Position numbers and translations under genes: made by a program
Shown: piece by piece, positions 32,224 to 40,568 of the stretch
Layout of the letters: every line of letters begins with the position of its first letter
How positions within the stretch are numbered: the stretch's first letter is position 1
The notes under the pieces: model-generated
Told to the model about the DNA's origin: nothing
What the model saw: the letters and a program-made list of their open reading frames with translations, nothing else
Databases searched by the model: none
Assembly (NCBI GenBank): GCA_025454405.1
Contig: JALOON010000106.1
Span: 1-52,194 of the forward strand
Source: Oscillatoriaceae cyanobacterium Prado104
GTDB lineage: Bacteria; Cyanobacteriota; Cyanobacteriia; Cyanobacteriales; Microcoleaceae
Length of the DNA: 52,194 nucleotides
Direction of reading: 5' to 3'

Positions 32224-34551
32224 ATGAACGCAAACACTTTGACAGCCTCTATTTCTACTGCATCTCCTGCTGCATCTCCTGCGATCGACCCTGCTGTAGT
32301 CCCCGATTGGCTGCAAGAATGCCTCAACGCGCGATTCTCCAGTCCAGACGCTACGCGAATGCAGCTTGACCCCAGTCCCAATTCCGGTTGCGCGACCGAC
32401 AACGATTTAATTTGTCGCGCTTTTGAATTTGCTCGCGACCTCCACGAGGGTCAGTACCGCAAGTCAGGAGAACCTTACATTTGCCACCCGGTAGCGGTCG
32501 CTGGCATACTGAGGTATATGGGCGGCAACAGTGCCATGATAGCAGCAGGTTTCCTGCACGACATCGTGGAAGATACGGATGTCACTCCAGAAGAATTAGA
32601 ACAGCATTTCGGCCCGGAAGTGCGGCAGTTAGTTGAAGGGGTAACGAAGCTTTCTAAGTTTAATTTTTCCAGCAAAACCGAACGTCAAGCTGAGAATTTT
32701 CGCCGCATGTTTCTAGCAATGGCTAAGGATATTCGGGTAATTGTGGTGAAGTTGGCCGATCGGCTGCACAATATGAGGACTCTGGAACATTTGTCACCAG
32801 AAAAGCAGCGCAGCATTGCCCTAGAAACGCGAGAAATTTTTGCTCCTTTGGCTAACCGTTTGGGGATCGGCCGCTTTAAGTGGGAATTGGAAGATTTAGC
32901 TTTTAAATATTTGGAACCGGAGGCTTACCGCGAAATTCAAGATTTGGTTGCCCAGAAACGGACCGATCGCGAATCTCAACTGGCAGAAGTTACAGATAGT
33001 CTGCGATCGAGTCTTGATAGTTTAGGCATTAAATGCTACGAAGTCAGCGGCCGTCCGAAACATTTGTACGGAATTTACGGAAAGATGCAGCGCCGGCAAA
33101 AAGGATTCAATCAAGTTTACGATATTGCTGCAGTGCGGATCATTGTCGAAACTAAAGATGAATGCTATCGGGCTTTAGCAGTTGTCCACGATTCTTTTCG
33201 GCCGATTCCCGGCCGTTTTAAAGATTATATCGGTTTGCCGAAAGCCAATCGGTATCAATCTTTGCACACCGGAGTAATCGGACCTGGCGGACGGCCGATC
33301 GAAGTTCAAATTCGCACGGTAGCGATGCACCACATTGCAGAATACGGAATTGCAGCGCACTGGAAATACAAAGAAACCGGAGGTTCTAATACTAAAGTAA
33401 CCGGAGAAGACGAGAAATTTACATGGCTGCGGCAACTGCTGGAATGGCAAAGCGATCTTAAGGACGATCGCGAATATTTAGAAAGCGTTAAAGACAATTT
33501 ATTTGACGAAGATATCTATGTTTTCACTCCTAACGGAGACGTAGTAGATCTCAATAAAGGGTCAACCCCTGTAGATTTTGCTTACCGCATTCACACCGAA
33601 GTCGGGAATCACTGCACCGGCGCGCGATCTAACGGACGGATGGTGACGCTAGACACGGTTTTAAAGAACGGCGATATTGTCGAAATCTTGACGCAAAAAA
33701 ACGGTCATCCGAGTTTGGACTGGCTGCATTTTGTCAAAACAAGCGGCGCTAAAAACCGAATTAGACAGTGGTACAAGCGATTCAATCGAGATGAAAATAT
33801 CGCTCGCGGACGAGAATTGCTGGAAAAAGAATTCAGCAAAAAAGGTTTGGAAGCTTTGCTCAAATCGGAACCGATGCAGTCAGTAGCGGCGCGCTGCAAT
33901 TACCACAGTGTAGAGGATTTATTAGCAGCTTTGGGCTACGGCGAAGTAACTTCAAATTTAGTAGTAAATCGACTGCGAGATTTGGTGAAAGCGAAGCAAA
34001 AAATTGATGCTAATGCTGGGGCTGGAGCTTCAGAAGTGCCCGTGCAAATACCTGCTGTAATGCCGCCTAAACCCGCGCCGAGTTCGTCTCCGAGCAAATC
34101 GCCGATCGCGGGTGTGGAGGGTTTGCTTTACCATTTAGCTGCTTGCTGCTGTCCGATTCCGGGGGAATCAATTATTGGAGTTGTGACTCGCAATCGCGGA
34201 ATTTCGATTCACCGCCAAGGATGTTCAAACGTGGAGAACGTACTCGGGGATCGGTTAGTTCCGGTGAGTTGGAATGCGGGCGATCGTACGGCCAGCCGCC
34301 CCGCTACTTATCCGGTGAACATTCAAATTGAAGCGCTCGATCGGGTAGGAGTTCTCAATGATGTATTGTCGCATTTAAAGGACAACAAAGTCAACGTGCG
34401 CAGCGCTCAAGTAAAAACTTATCCGGGTTTGCCCGCGTTAATTGATTTGTGCATGGACATTCAGGACAAACAGCAGTTCGAGAAGACTTGCATGCAAATT
34501 AAAAATATGAGCGATATTTTGAATTTGCGGCGGGTGAATGAAGGGAATTAA
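32224..34551 (+). CDS. relA/spoT: bifunctional (p)ppGpp synthetase/hydrolase
   Basis: A 775-residue Rel-type enzyme that makes and degrades the stringent-response alarmone. Order: an HD hydrolase domain (about 60-210) with ICHPVAVAGIL and the metal motif HDIVED (112-117); the synthetase domain (about 255-370) with YGIYGKMQRR, PGRFKDYIGLPKANRYQSLHT; TGS (about 435-500, DIYVFTPNGDVVDL); a zinc-finger-like HLAACCCPIPG region; and a C-terminal ACT domain (IQIEALDRVGVLNDVLSHL). The HDxxED motif indicates an active hydrolase. ATG 32224 is preferred to GTG 32215. About 440 bases upstream (31778-32223) contain no gene. Confidence 0.95.
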   Translation: MNANTLTASISTASPAASPAIDPAVVPDWLQECLNARFSSPDATRMQLDPSPNSGCATDNDLICRAFEFARDLHEGQYRKSGEPYICHPVAVAGILRYMGGNSAMIAAGFLHDIVEDTDVTPEELEQHFGPEVRQLVEGVTKLSKFNFSSKTERQAENFRRMFLAMAKDIRVIVVKLADRLHNMRTLEHLSPEKQRSIALETREIFAPLANRLGIGRFKWELEDLAFKYLEPEAYREIQDLVAQKRTDRESQLAEVTDSLRSSLDSLGIKCYEVSGRPKHLYGIYGKMQRRQKGFNQVYDIAAVRIIVETKDECYRALAVVHDSFRPIPGRFKDYIGLPKANRYQSLHTGVIGPGGRPIEVQIRTVAMHHIAEYGIAAHWKYKETGGSNTKVTGEDEKFTWLRQLLEWQSDLKDDREYLESVKDNLFDEDIYVFTPNGDVVDLNKGSTPVDFAYRIHTEVGNHCTGARSNGRMVTLDTVLKNGDIVEILTQKNGHPSLDWLHFVKTSGAKNRIRQWYKRFNRDENIARGRELLEKEFSKKGLEALLKSEPMQSVAARCNYHSVEDLLAALGYGEVTSNLVVNRLRDLVKAKQKIDANAGAGASEVPVQIPAVMPPKPAPSSSPSKSPIAGVEGLLYHLAACCCPIPGESIIGVVTRNRGISIHRQGCSNVENVLGDRLVPVSWNAGDRTASRPATYPVNIQIEALDRVGVLNDVLSHLKDNKVNVRSAQVKTYPGLPALIDLCMDIQDKQQFEKTCMQIKNMSDILNLRRVNEGN

Positions 34552-34571
34552 CAAGAAAATCTAGAAGTACA

Positions 34572-34616
34572 CCCCAGAAACCCAGTTTCTTCAAGAAATC
34601 GGGTTTCTCTGTACCT
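34572..34616. repeat. AGAAACC-family palindrome pair after relA/spoT
   Basis: CAGAAACCCAGTTTCTTC followed by AAGAAATCGGGTTTCTCTG forms a pair of related palindromes in the spacer after the Rel gene. Same family as at 23453, 28315 and 42104. Confidence 0.75.
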
Positions 34617-34723
34617 CAGCTTCATTGTTTGTTTGTCAGGGCAATTTTCCTTAATTCCAAGATTTTTAGGATTAGACTGGGACGGATTTTTTTGTGCTTG
34701 AAAGCAAGTAGGATAACTTTGCT

Positions 34724-35551
34724 CTAATTTCGAGCCGATCGCAAATTCCGCACCTCTTCAATACTCAGTCCTGTTGTTTGACTGATAGTTTCATCGTCAA
34801 GGCGATCGAGTAGTTGTCGCGCGATCGCCTGTTTTTCCTCTTGTCGAGCTTTGATTAAGGCTCCTTGTTGGTCGTAAATAAACATTTCTCTGCTTTCAAG
34901 CTCTGCCAGTTCTTCCGGGCTTAAATTCACTTGATTTGCTATGTCAAAGGCTTGATGAATCTCCGGTATGCTATCCATTATTTGCGGAACTTGTGTTAAC
35001 GTATTAGCATATTTTATGAAATAAATCCATTTGTCTGCTAGGGTTTCTAGCTGAGATAATTCTTTGGTAAATTTGGGAAGTTCGACAAACAATAACTGAA
35101 TGTTATTGTCAGTATATGTCAAATTAGTTTTTGATTCTTTGTAAACGAATCGAGAAATTAGACGCTCGCTATTTTTAAACATCTCGAAATCAGTAATTGT
35201 TAAAGCTATCACTGGTTTTAGCATTCGATAACCTTCTCCTTTCTGCAATTGAAAAGCATAAGTTTTGGCTGCGTTATACAAAACTCTCTTGTCAAAAGAC
35301 TCTACGTTTAATACCTGCATTTCAATAATGACGATCGTACCGTCCGCGAGTTGAGCTTTGACATCTAAATAAGTATCTTTTAAACCGATGATTCTGGGGG
35401 GCAAATTGGGGTTGATAATTTCCAAGTATTTAATGGTAGGATTGCCATCGTAAATTAGGGCGTTGAGAAAGCTGATGAGAATGTCTTTGCTATCTGAGGA
35501 GCCAAAGATTTTTTTAAAGGCGTAATCGGTTTTGGGGTTGATGAATGTCAT
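34724..35551 (-). CDS. Rpn-family PD-(D/E)XK nuclease / putative transposase-like protein
   Basis: A 275-residue protein of the Rpn/PDDEXK_2 group (often annotated 'Rpn family recombination-promoting nuclease/putative transposase'). It opens with the hallmark PKTDYAFKKIFG (6-17) and carries the catalytic block YLDVKAQLADGTIVIIEMQV (61-80, with Asp63, Glu77 and Gln79). The C-terminus has a basic/glutamine-rich helix and LLDRLDDETISQTTGLSIEEV. Rpn proteins of E. coli promote RecA-independent recombination or act in phage defence; this one is untested. It is directly repeated by a shortened copy upstream. Confidence 0.85.
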   Translation of the reverse strand: MTFINPKTDYAFKKIFGSSDSKDILISFLNALIYDGNPTIKYLEIINPNLPPRIIGLKDTYLDVKAQLADGTIVIIEMQVLNVESFDKRVLYNAAKTYAFQLQKGEGYRMLKPVIALTITDFEMFKNSERLISRFVYKESKTNLTYTDNNIQLLFVELPKFTKELSQLETLADKWIYFIKYANTLTQVPQIMDSIPEIHQAFDIANQVNLSPEELAELESREMFIYDQQGALIKARQEEKQAIARQLLDRLDDETISQTTGLSIEEVRNLRSARN

Positions 35552-35645
35552 GGCAGGAATCGGGAATCGCGACTTCTATCTGGATCGTAACACTTAATTT
35601 CATGTCGGTCGCTCTTGTTTGCAGACCCTATTATTCTTTTTTGCT

Positions 35646-36410
35646 CTAATTTCGATTCGATCGCAAATTCCGCACCTCTTCAATACTCAGTCCTGTTGTT
35701 TGACTGATAATTTCATCGTCTAGGCGATCGAGTAGTTGTCGCGCGATCGCCTGTTTTTCCTCTTGTCTGCCTTCTTGTCTGCCTTCTTGTTTAGCTTCTT
35801 GAGCGGCATCTTTAACAGCTTTAATTATTGCTCCTTGTTGGTCGTAAATAAACATTTCTTGACGTTCGATATTTGCCAGTTCATCCGGACTTAAATTTAC
35901 TTGATTGGCGATGCCAAAAGCTTTGTGAATCTCGGGGACACTATCTATTACTGGCGGTACATCCGTTATCGTTCTCGCGTATTTCATGAAATAGATCCAT
36001 TTATCTGCTAGAGTTTCTAACTGGTCTACTTGTTTGGTAAATTTTGGCAATTCTACAAATACTAACTTAATGTCATTATCGGGATATTGTAAATTCGTGT
36101 TCTCTTCTTTATAGACAAATCTCGAAATTAATTTATCGCTATTTTTAAACATCTCGAAATCAGTAATCCTTAAGGCTATCACTGGTTTGAGCATTCGATA
36201 TCCTTCTCCTTTCTGCAATTGAAATGCGTAGGTTTTTGCAGCGTTGTACAAGATTCTTTGTCCGAAAGACTCTACGTTTAATACCTGCATTTCAATGATG
36301 ACTAGAGTGCCATCGACGAGTTGGGCTTTGACATCTAAAGAACTGTCTTTTAAGCCGTCTACTCGGGGAGGCAAATTGGGGTTGATAATTTCTAAGTCTT
36401 CAATAGTCAT
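35646..36410 (-). CDS. Rpn-family nuclease paralogue, N-terminally truncated
   Basis: A 254-residue copy of the preceding gene, roughly 75 percent identical by eye over the shared part. It lacks about 37 N-terminal residues, including the PKTDYAFKKIFG signature, and starts at TIEDLEIINPN. The catalytic block LDVKAQLVDGTLVIIEMQV is kept. A short insertion KQEGRQEGRQEEKQ extends the C-terminal helix. DNA just upstream (36411-36470) still matches the region upstream of the intact copy, so the N-terminal deletion happened after the duplication. It may still be translated but is probably impaired. Confidence 0.75.
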   Translation of the reverse strand: MTIEDLEIINPNLPPRVDGLKDSSLDVKAQLVDGTLVIIEMQVLNVESFGQRILYNAAKTYAFQLQKGEGYRMLKPVIALRITDFEMFKNSDKLISRFVYKEENTNLQYPDNDIKLVFVELPKFTKQVDQLETLADKWIYFMKYARTITDVPPVIDSVPEIHKAFGIANQVNLSPDELANIERQEMFIYDQQGAIIKAVKDAAQEAKQEGRQEGRQEEKQAIARQLLDRLDDEIISQTTGLSIEEVRNLRSNRN

Positions 36411-36682
36411 GTCATGGCGATAATCGGGAATCACGATGGCTATTTGTATCGTAACACTCGATATTATGACCTATACTGTCATGGCAACCCCAACATTAGT
36501 TGGATCGTTCGGATCGAAATGGCGATCGAAATTGATGGACGATCGCGCGATCGAGCAATTCAGTCACAGTCGCCATCTTGTATAAGAGATAGTGCTAATT
36601 ATAGCTTGTCAGGTGGTGGGATGCCATAAAGTTTCTCTGGGATATAATGGTTAATGAGATCTAGTAAGGAGAATGTGCGATC

Positions 36683-37024
36683 GTGACAGTCCGGGAAGAA
36701 CTAATCCATGAGATTGAGCAAGCATCAGATGATATACTTCAGGTGCTATTGAGTTTTTTGCGTCAGACAGGTTTGTCGCAGTCTGAGCCTTCTGTGTCGA
36801 TCGATTTAGCTGAGATTTCGACTGCTGGATTGAGGGCGCAAAAACATTATCCTCTGCGCGGGATGCCGTTGGTAATTGCTGAGGATTTTGATGGACAGAT
36901 GCAAGTTTCCCAACAAATCGATCTAATTGTCACGATTATGGAAAATGAAAATGTAGATTTGGCTGATTTATTGGCTGGTTTAGAAGCCGAGAGAGAGGCG
37001 ATTTGGCAGGAGAAACAGTCTTGA
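36683..37024 (+). CDS. putative antitoxin-like protein
   Basis: A 113-residue acidic protein. The N-terminal helix TVREELIHEIEQASDDILQVLLSFLRQ resembles the start of the antitoxin at 16104. The middle part (ALRG-like YPLRGMPLVIAEDFDG) and the C-terminal LADLLAGLEAEREAIWQEKQ complete it. The GTG start is supported by AAGGAGA 10 bases upstream. No toxin frame follows; the next gene is convergent. Probably an antitoxin without a neighbouring toxin, by resemblance only. Confidence 0.5.
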   Translation: MTVREELIHEIEQASDDILQVLLSFLRQTGLSQSEPSVSIDLAEISTAGLRAQKHYPLRGMPLVIAEDFDGQMQVSQQIDLIVTIMENENVDLADLLAGLEAEREAIWQEKQS

Positions 37025-37028
37025 GAGA

Positions 37029-37433
37029 TTAACGCTTGGGTTCAATATCAAACTCAAGCCGAGAGCGATAAAAGTGAACGTCAAATTCTAAGAAAAAATT
37101 TGTCTGTCCCAAAAGCAATGATACGCTGTCACTTTTAACCCATGCAAATGCTAACCTTACAGGAGCAAAATCCCCTATTTCAGCCATGAAAAATACTGGC
37201 ATCGCCAATCGATCGCCAATGTTACCAGCCAATCGAATGATGGCTTTGCTGTCATCCCAAACTAAGCCAAGTTGAATTCCTATTTGGTAAGGCAATACAT
37301 TCACAGTTGCACCGCTATCTACTCAGCCCACAACTTGGATTTCTTGGTTATTGTGGCGCAGAATCAAGGGAATGCGCGGTAGGCTGTCAAACTCATTTTG
37401 AGAGGGGTCAGTGGTAGAGTATTGAAATCGCAT
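37029..37433 (-). pseudogene. retropepsin-like aspartic protease broken by one stop codon
   Basis: Translation from ATG 37433 gives RFQYSTTDPSQNEFDSLPR, then IPLILRHNNQEIQVVG, an in-frame TGA at 37323-37325, then VDSGATVNVLPYQIG and the rest of the domain to 37029. The DSGA motif is the catalytic centre of retropepsin-like aspartic proteases. The stop lies one codon upstream of V-D-S-G and everything else is in frame, so a single nonsense change (for example TTA to TGA is two changes; CGA or TGG to TGA is one) inactivated an otherwise complete 134-codon gene. It begins 6 bases after the small gene upstream and was part of that operon. Confidence 0.85.
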
Positions 37434-37438
37434 AATCC

Positions 37439-37657
37439 TCAGTTTCGATCGCCCTTCTCCAGCAGCTTCATTGCTTGCATCAAAACTGCACCAGCACCAA
37501 AAGTATTGTAGGGAGTTGGTAAGTAGTAAATCTTGTAAGGTTCCAAAGGAAAAATATCCTCAGCGATATTCTCTTCTGCGAGGAGAATTCGGATTAGCTC
37601 TCGTTTATCGATCGCAGACAGTTGTCTGATGGTAGCGAGTAATTCTGTTAGTTTCAT
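37439..37657 (-). CDS. small helical protein paired with the retropepsin-like gene
   Basis: A 72-residue protein, MKLTELLATIRQLSAIDKRE at the start and YYLPTPYNTFGAGAVLMQA towards the end. The helical first half and the position right before the protease gene resemble antitoxin-like or regulator genes seen ahead of such proteases in cyanobacteria. Function is unknown. Spacing of 5 bases to the broken protease suggests one transcript. Confidence 0.55.
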   Translation of the reverse strand: MKLTELLATIRQLSAIDKRELIRILLAEENIAEDIFPLEPYKIYYLPTPYNTFGAGAVLMQAMKLLEKGDRN

Positions 37658-37798
37658 CGGTGGTTTTCCTGCGATGCCTATATGTTAACGGTAGCAGGTC
37701 AACGCAGTAATTGCAATTTTCAGGTAAGTTTCGCAAAGATTGGGGCGATCGCACTTAGTTTTTTTTGGTAAGGGCGATCGCATTTCGCATACTACGAG

Positions 37799-38203
37799 CT
37801 ATTCTGGTTTCATCCAACCTTTGACAGTTTTTTTCACAACATTAACATAAGGATAGTCTAAAAACTCTTCGATCGCGACTTCAACCCCAGCCTGCAATGC
37901 ACCAACTACGCGACGCTTAAAACTGGGGGTAGTTTCATCGTTAACGTACTCAATCTTTTCAGGTTCAGTAACAGTTGGATTAGTTTGTTCCAACTGCTTG
38001 AGAAGTTGTTGAATCTCAGCAGCCGCTTCTGCAAGAGTTTGTTTATTTTGTGAGTGTTGTATAAAAGTGCTGTTGTCAGATCTGGCATTTTCACCATGAG
38101 TTCCAACCTGACCGTAGTTATTATAATTGCCTTGGTAAACACTCCCACCGTAAACGCTTCCACCAACACTACCACCAACTTTGAAATTATTATTTCCAGT
38201 CAT
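37799..38203 (-). CDS. hypothetical protein with GGSVYGG repeats
   Basis: A 134-residue protein in two parts. The N-terminal third is a low-complexity glycine/serine/tyrosine/asparagine region (VGGSVGGSVYGGSVYQGN, YNNYGQVG) likely to form strands or remain flexible. The rest is helical: AEAAAEIQQLLKQLEQTNP, EYVNDETTP, FKRRVVGALQAGVEVAIEEF and a hydrophobic end (YVNVVKKTVKGWMKPE). Proteins with this helical tail occur beside large STAND-type ATPase genes in cyanobacteria. Here it is followed by an unrelated exported protein on the same strand. The function is not known. Confidence 0.55.
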   Translation of the reverse strand: MTGNNNFKVGGSVGGSVYGGSVYQGNYNNYGQVGTHGENARSDNSTFIQHSQNKQTLAEAAAEIQQLLKQLEQTNPTVTEPEKIEYVNDETTPSFKRRVVGALQAGVEVAIEEFLDYPYVNVVKKTVKGWMKPE

Positions 38204-38228
38204 AATTCAAACTACTCCTTAATCAAAT

Positions 38229-39122
38229 CTATTCCAAATAAAGTTTCTTAATATTGTTTCTTGACATAAACTGATTTGGCTTCTCATTTTCCTCCAATGA
38301 TACCCAAATAGCTTGGCTGAGCTTAGCTTTTACACTATCCTCAAATTTTTGAGAATGCTCTTTTTCAATGTTAAAGGATGTTTCGTATCTTAAGCTAGGT
38401 TTTTCTGTGTTTTTTGTCCATCCAAAAATCGTTAGCTGGTACTTAACTGATTGCACGTCAAATGAATTTGTTGTTCCTTGCTCGGCAATCCAATCAAATC
38501 TAATTACTTTATTTACTGAAGAACACCCTTTTATAGGAATTGGCTGAGCTAAGTTATCATTTACAAAGTCTCCAGCATCTGTAATTTTGACAAAAGTAGT
38601 CCATGCCATATCATAAAGATTATCATGATTGTGTTTGCTAATAACTAAGCGAATGCGCTGAATGGTTCCGCCCTGCGGACTCCAGTTATAGAAGGCTAGT
38701 GGTAAATTAAATCCTACTCCTTTAAAAGTTCGACTACCTGTGGGAACATCATCTATAAAAATTGGGAAAAATATTAGATCTCTACTAAAACATAACTTAA
38801 TATCTGCTTGTCTAAAATAAGAGGTATAAGCAACAACAGAGGAGACTCCTAAGCTAAGTATAGAAACCACTGTTGCGATTGTGGCACTCCAATCAGTTTC
38901 TTTTTTTGTTTGTTGTATAACGCTCGTATCATTTAGTGCTAACATTTTCTGTGAGGCAGTAGGCGATAAGGTGAGTGATTGCTGTGCGAGAGAAGCACCA
39001 TAACTTGGTTTACTATTTTCTGCAACGAATGTCTTACTAGATTGTTGGGCAAAAAGTTGAACAGAAATAGTTAATAACAATGTCGTAGTGCATATTGCTA
39101 ATAATATTTTGTTTTTATTCAT
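38229..39122 (-). CDS. hypothetical exported membrane-anchored protein
   Basis: A 297-residue protein with a signal peptide (NKILLAICTTTLLLTISVQL, cleavage near FAQ) and a single transmembrane segment (about 78-98, WSATIATVVSILSLGVSSVV). A beta-rich extracytoplasmic or cytoplasmic domain follows with VGFNLPLAFYNWSPQGGTIQRI, IRFDWIAEQGT and YQLTIFGWTKN. It resembles other cyanobacterial proteins of unknown function. It lies divergently from the vMAP-like HTH gene, with phased repeats in between, and 25 bases from the GGSVYGG gene on the same strand. Confidence 0.6.
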   Translation of the reverse strand: MNKNKILLAICTTTLLLTISVQLFAQQSSKTFVAENSKPSYGASLAQQSLTLSPTASQKMLALNDTSVIQQTKKETDWSATIATVVSILSLGVSSVVAYTSYFRQADIKLCFSRDLIFFPIFIDDVPTGSRTFKGVGFNLPLAFYNWSPQGGTIQRIRLVISKHNHDNLYDMAWTTFVKITDAGDFVNDNLAQPIPIKGCSSVNKVIRFDWIAEQGTTNSFDVQSVKYQLTIFGWTKNTEKPSLRYETSFNIEKEHSQKFEDSVKAKLSQAIWVSLEENEKPNQFMSRNNIKKLYLE

Positions 39123-39183
39123 ACTGAAATGTTTCTTTTCACAGCACAATATCACTTTAAACCAATCATTAAAATTTAAAAAG

Positions 39184-39272
39184 CGGAAAAAGACGGAATA
39201 ATACGGAAGTTTTGTAAAGATTCTGTAAAGCTTGAAAAGCGGAAAAATACGGAAAAATACGGATAAAGTCGG
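39184..39272. promoter_or_regulatory. two arrays of helically phased CGGAAAAATA decamers
   Basis: CGG triplets begin at 39184, 39194 and 39204, and again at 39240, 39250, 39260 and 39270: exact 10-base spacing in both arrays. The decamer reads CGGAAAAATA or close variants. Between the arrays is a GTAAAG pair (39214 and 39225). The location, between two divergent genes, one of which has an HTH domain, fits an operator or other protein-binding array. Function is inferred. Confidence 0.6.
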
Positions 39273-39303
39273 CTATAATAACCAATGTCCTTCCACATCC
39301 CGG

Positions 39304-39810
39304 ATGATGCAGGCTCAAGAAGTATTGCAATTTATAGAAAAAGCTGTCTACGCCAAGACTGGCAAACATCTAAATGACTTGCAGCGCGAAATTATTGAAG
39401 GAACGCTGAAGCGCCAAAAGTATGATGACATTGCAGAAAATTGCGGTTGTTCGGCCGGTCATGTTAAGGATGTGGGTTACGAACTTTTGCAAATGTTATC
39501 TGATGTCTTTGATGAACCAGTTAATAAACACAATCTGAAATCTGTTTTAGAACGGCAAGGTAATCTGAATATTTCTTTGGGCGATCGAAGTGTTAATAGT
39601 AATATAATTGGTTGCGTAAATATGGGTTCAGAACAACCCACTGCTACCCACAATGAAAATCAGCCTGAGACTTCTGAATTTCAGCGCGTCAAGAATAAAA
39701 CTAATATTGAAATAATAGATAAATTACGGCAATTTGGTTTGAGCGACGAGCAAATAGCAGAAGCACTAAATATACCTTTAGAGCAACTCAAGCAAGTGGA
39801 CTCAGATTAG
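39304..39810 (+). CDS. vMAP-N-like HTH protein, stand-alone
   Basis: A 168-residue protein. The N-terminal part, AQEVLQFIEKAVYAKTGKHL, DLQREIIEGTLKRQKYDDIA and CGCSAGHVKDVGYELLQMLS, matches the helix-turn-helix domain found at the N-terminus of vWA-MoxR-associated (vMAP) and NB-ARC proteins of cyanobacteria. There is no ATPase domain: a short strand-rich segment (LNISLGDRSVNSNIIG) and a C-terminal HTH-like helix pair (IDKLRQFGLSDEQIAEALNI) end it. It may be a regulator or adaptor of a conflict-type system. The ATG at 39304 is chosen because upstream is the repeat region. Divergent from 38229-39122. Confidence 0.6.
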   Translation: MMQAQEVLQFIEKAVYAKTGKHLNDLQREIIEGTLKRQKYDDIAENCGCSAGHVKDVGYELLQMLSDVFDEPVNKHNLKSVLERQGNLNISLGDRSVNSNIIGCVNMGSEQPTATHNENQPETSEFQRVKNKTNIEIIDKLRQFGLSDEQIAEALNIPLEQLKQVDSD

Positions 39811-39862
39811 TAAATCTGGTAAAGTAATGAAGCTGCTTGCAGGATTGAAGTATAATTAGTTT

Positions 39863-40201
39863 ATGACGACTTCGCAATACCGAATTGAGTTTACCGAAAC
39901 GGCTCAGGAGGATCTAAAAGCTTTACGTGCCACCGATCGATCTAAGATTGAGGATGCAATAGAAACTTACTTGCGCTACGAACCGGACAAGGTGACAAAA
40001 AGCAGGATTAAGCGTCTCAGGGGGCTAATTTCACCCCAATACCGCCTGCGAGTTGACGAACACCGCGTATTTTATGATATCGAATATACCATTGAACCAG
40101 AAAATAAATTAGTCTTAATTCTGGCTGTTAAACATAAATCAGAAGTTAACGAATGGCTCACAGCCCAGGAGGTTAGTGATGAAACAGATTCAACTCAGTG
40201 A
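39863..40201 (+). CDS. RelE/ParE-type toxin (toxin-first pair)
   Basis: A 112-residue RelE-fold protein: YRIEFTETAQEDLKALRATD, IEDAIETYLRYEPD, the basic core SRIKRLRGLISPQYRLRVDEHRVFYDIEY and a final strand LVLILAVKHKSEV. The RVDEHRVFYDI segment is typical of YoeB/RelE-like mRNA interferases. It precedes its antitoxin and overlaps it by 23 bases, the reverse of the usual order. It looks intact. Confidence 0.8.
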   Translation: MTTSQYRIEFTETAQEDLKALRATDRSKIEDAIETYLRYEPDKVTKSRIKRLRGLISPQYRLRVDEHRVFYDIEYTIEPENKLVLILAVKHKSEVNEWLTAQEVSDETDSTQ

Positions 40202-40436
40202 AGTTCAAAAAGACTTGCTTCGATTCTTGCTGCTGGCTCAGGAAGAAGATGTGATTCTGATTCATGAAGGTAAACCAGTTGGCTATCTAGTTGGATTTGC
40301 TGATGAAGACGATTGGATTGATTATTTGATGCTGAATAATCCTGAGTTTCAAACGCGATTGCGCCGCTCTCTTCAAGATGCGAGAGAAGGGAAAACGATC
40401 GCCTTTGAAAACGGAAAGTTGGTTTCAGAGAGCTAG
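40179..40436 (+). CDS. Phd/YefM-like antitoxin
   Basis: An 85-residue protein opening KQIQLSEVQKDLLRFLLLAQEEDVILIHEGKPVGYLVG, the Phd/YefM pattern of an N-terminal DNA-binding sandwich, with an acidic/helical toxin-binding tail (DDWIDYLMLNNPEFQTRLRRSLQDAR). ATG 40179 is placed after GGAGG. It overlaps the toxin gene, so translation is coupled. It should neutralise the upstream RelE-type toxin. Confidence 0.8.
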   Translation: MKQIQLSEVQKDLLRFLLLAQEEDVILIHEGKPVGYLVGFADEDDWIDYLMLNNPEFQTRLRRSLQDAREGKTIAFENGKLVSES

Positions 40437-40568
40437 AATTAGAGAAAGGATAAGTATGACAGGAGCGAACTGTGGGAAGATAGCGTCGCTTCACGCACTT
40501 AATTTTTTTGTTACGATCGTCGAAGGTTCCCTTGAAGTAAAATAAAATCTTACCAGATATTTTCAGCT

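Noticed and set aside
39184..39272. Decamer arrays as a replication origin or iteron set
   Set aside because: No Rep gene or AT-rich unwinding context is present; a regulatory array between divergent genes fits better.
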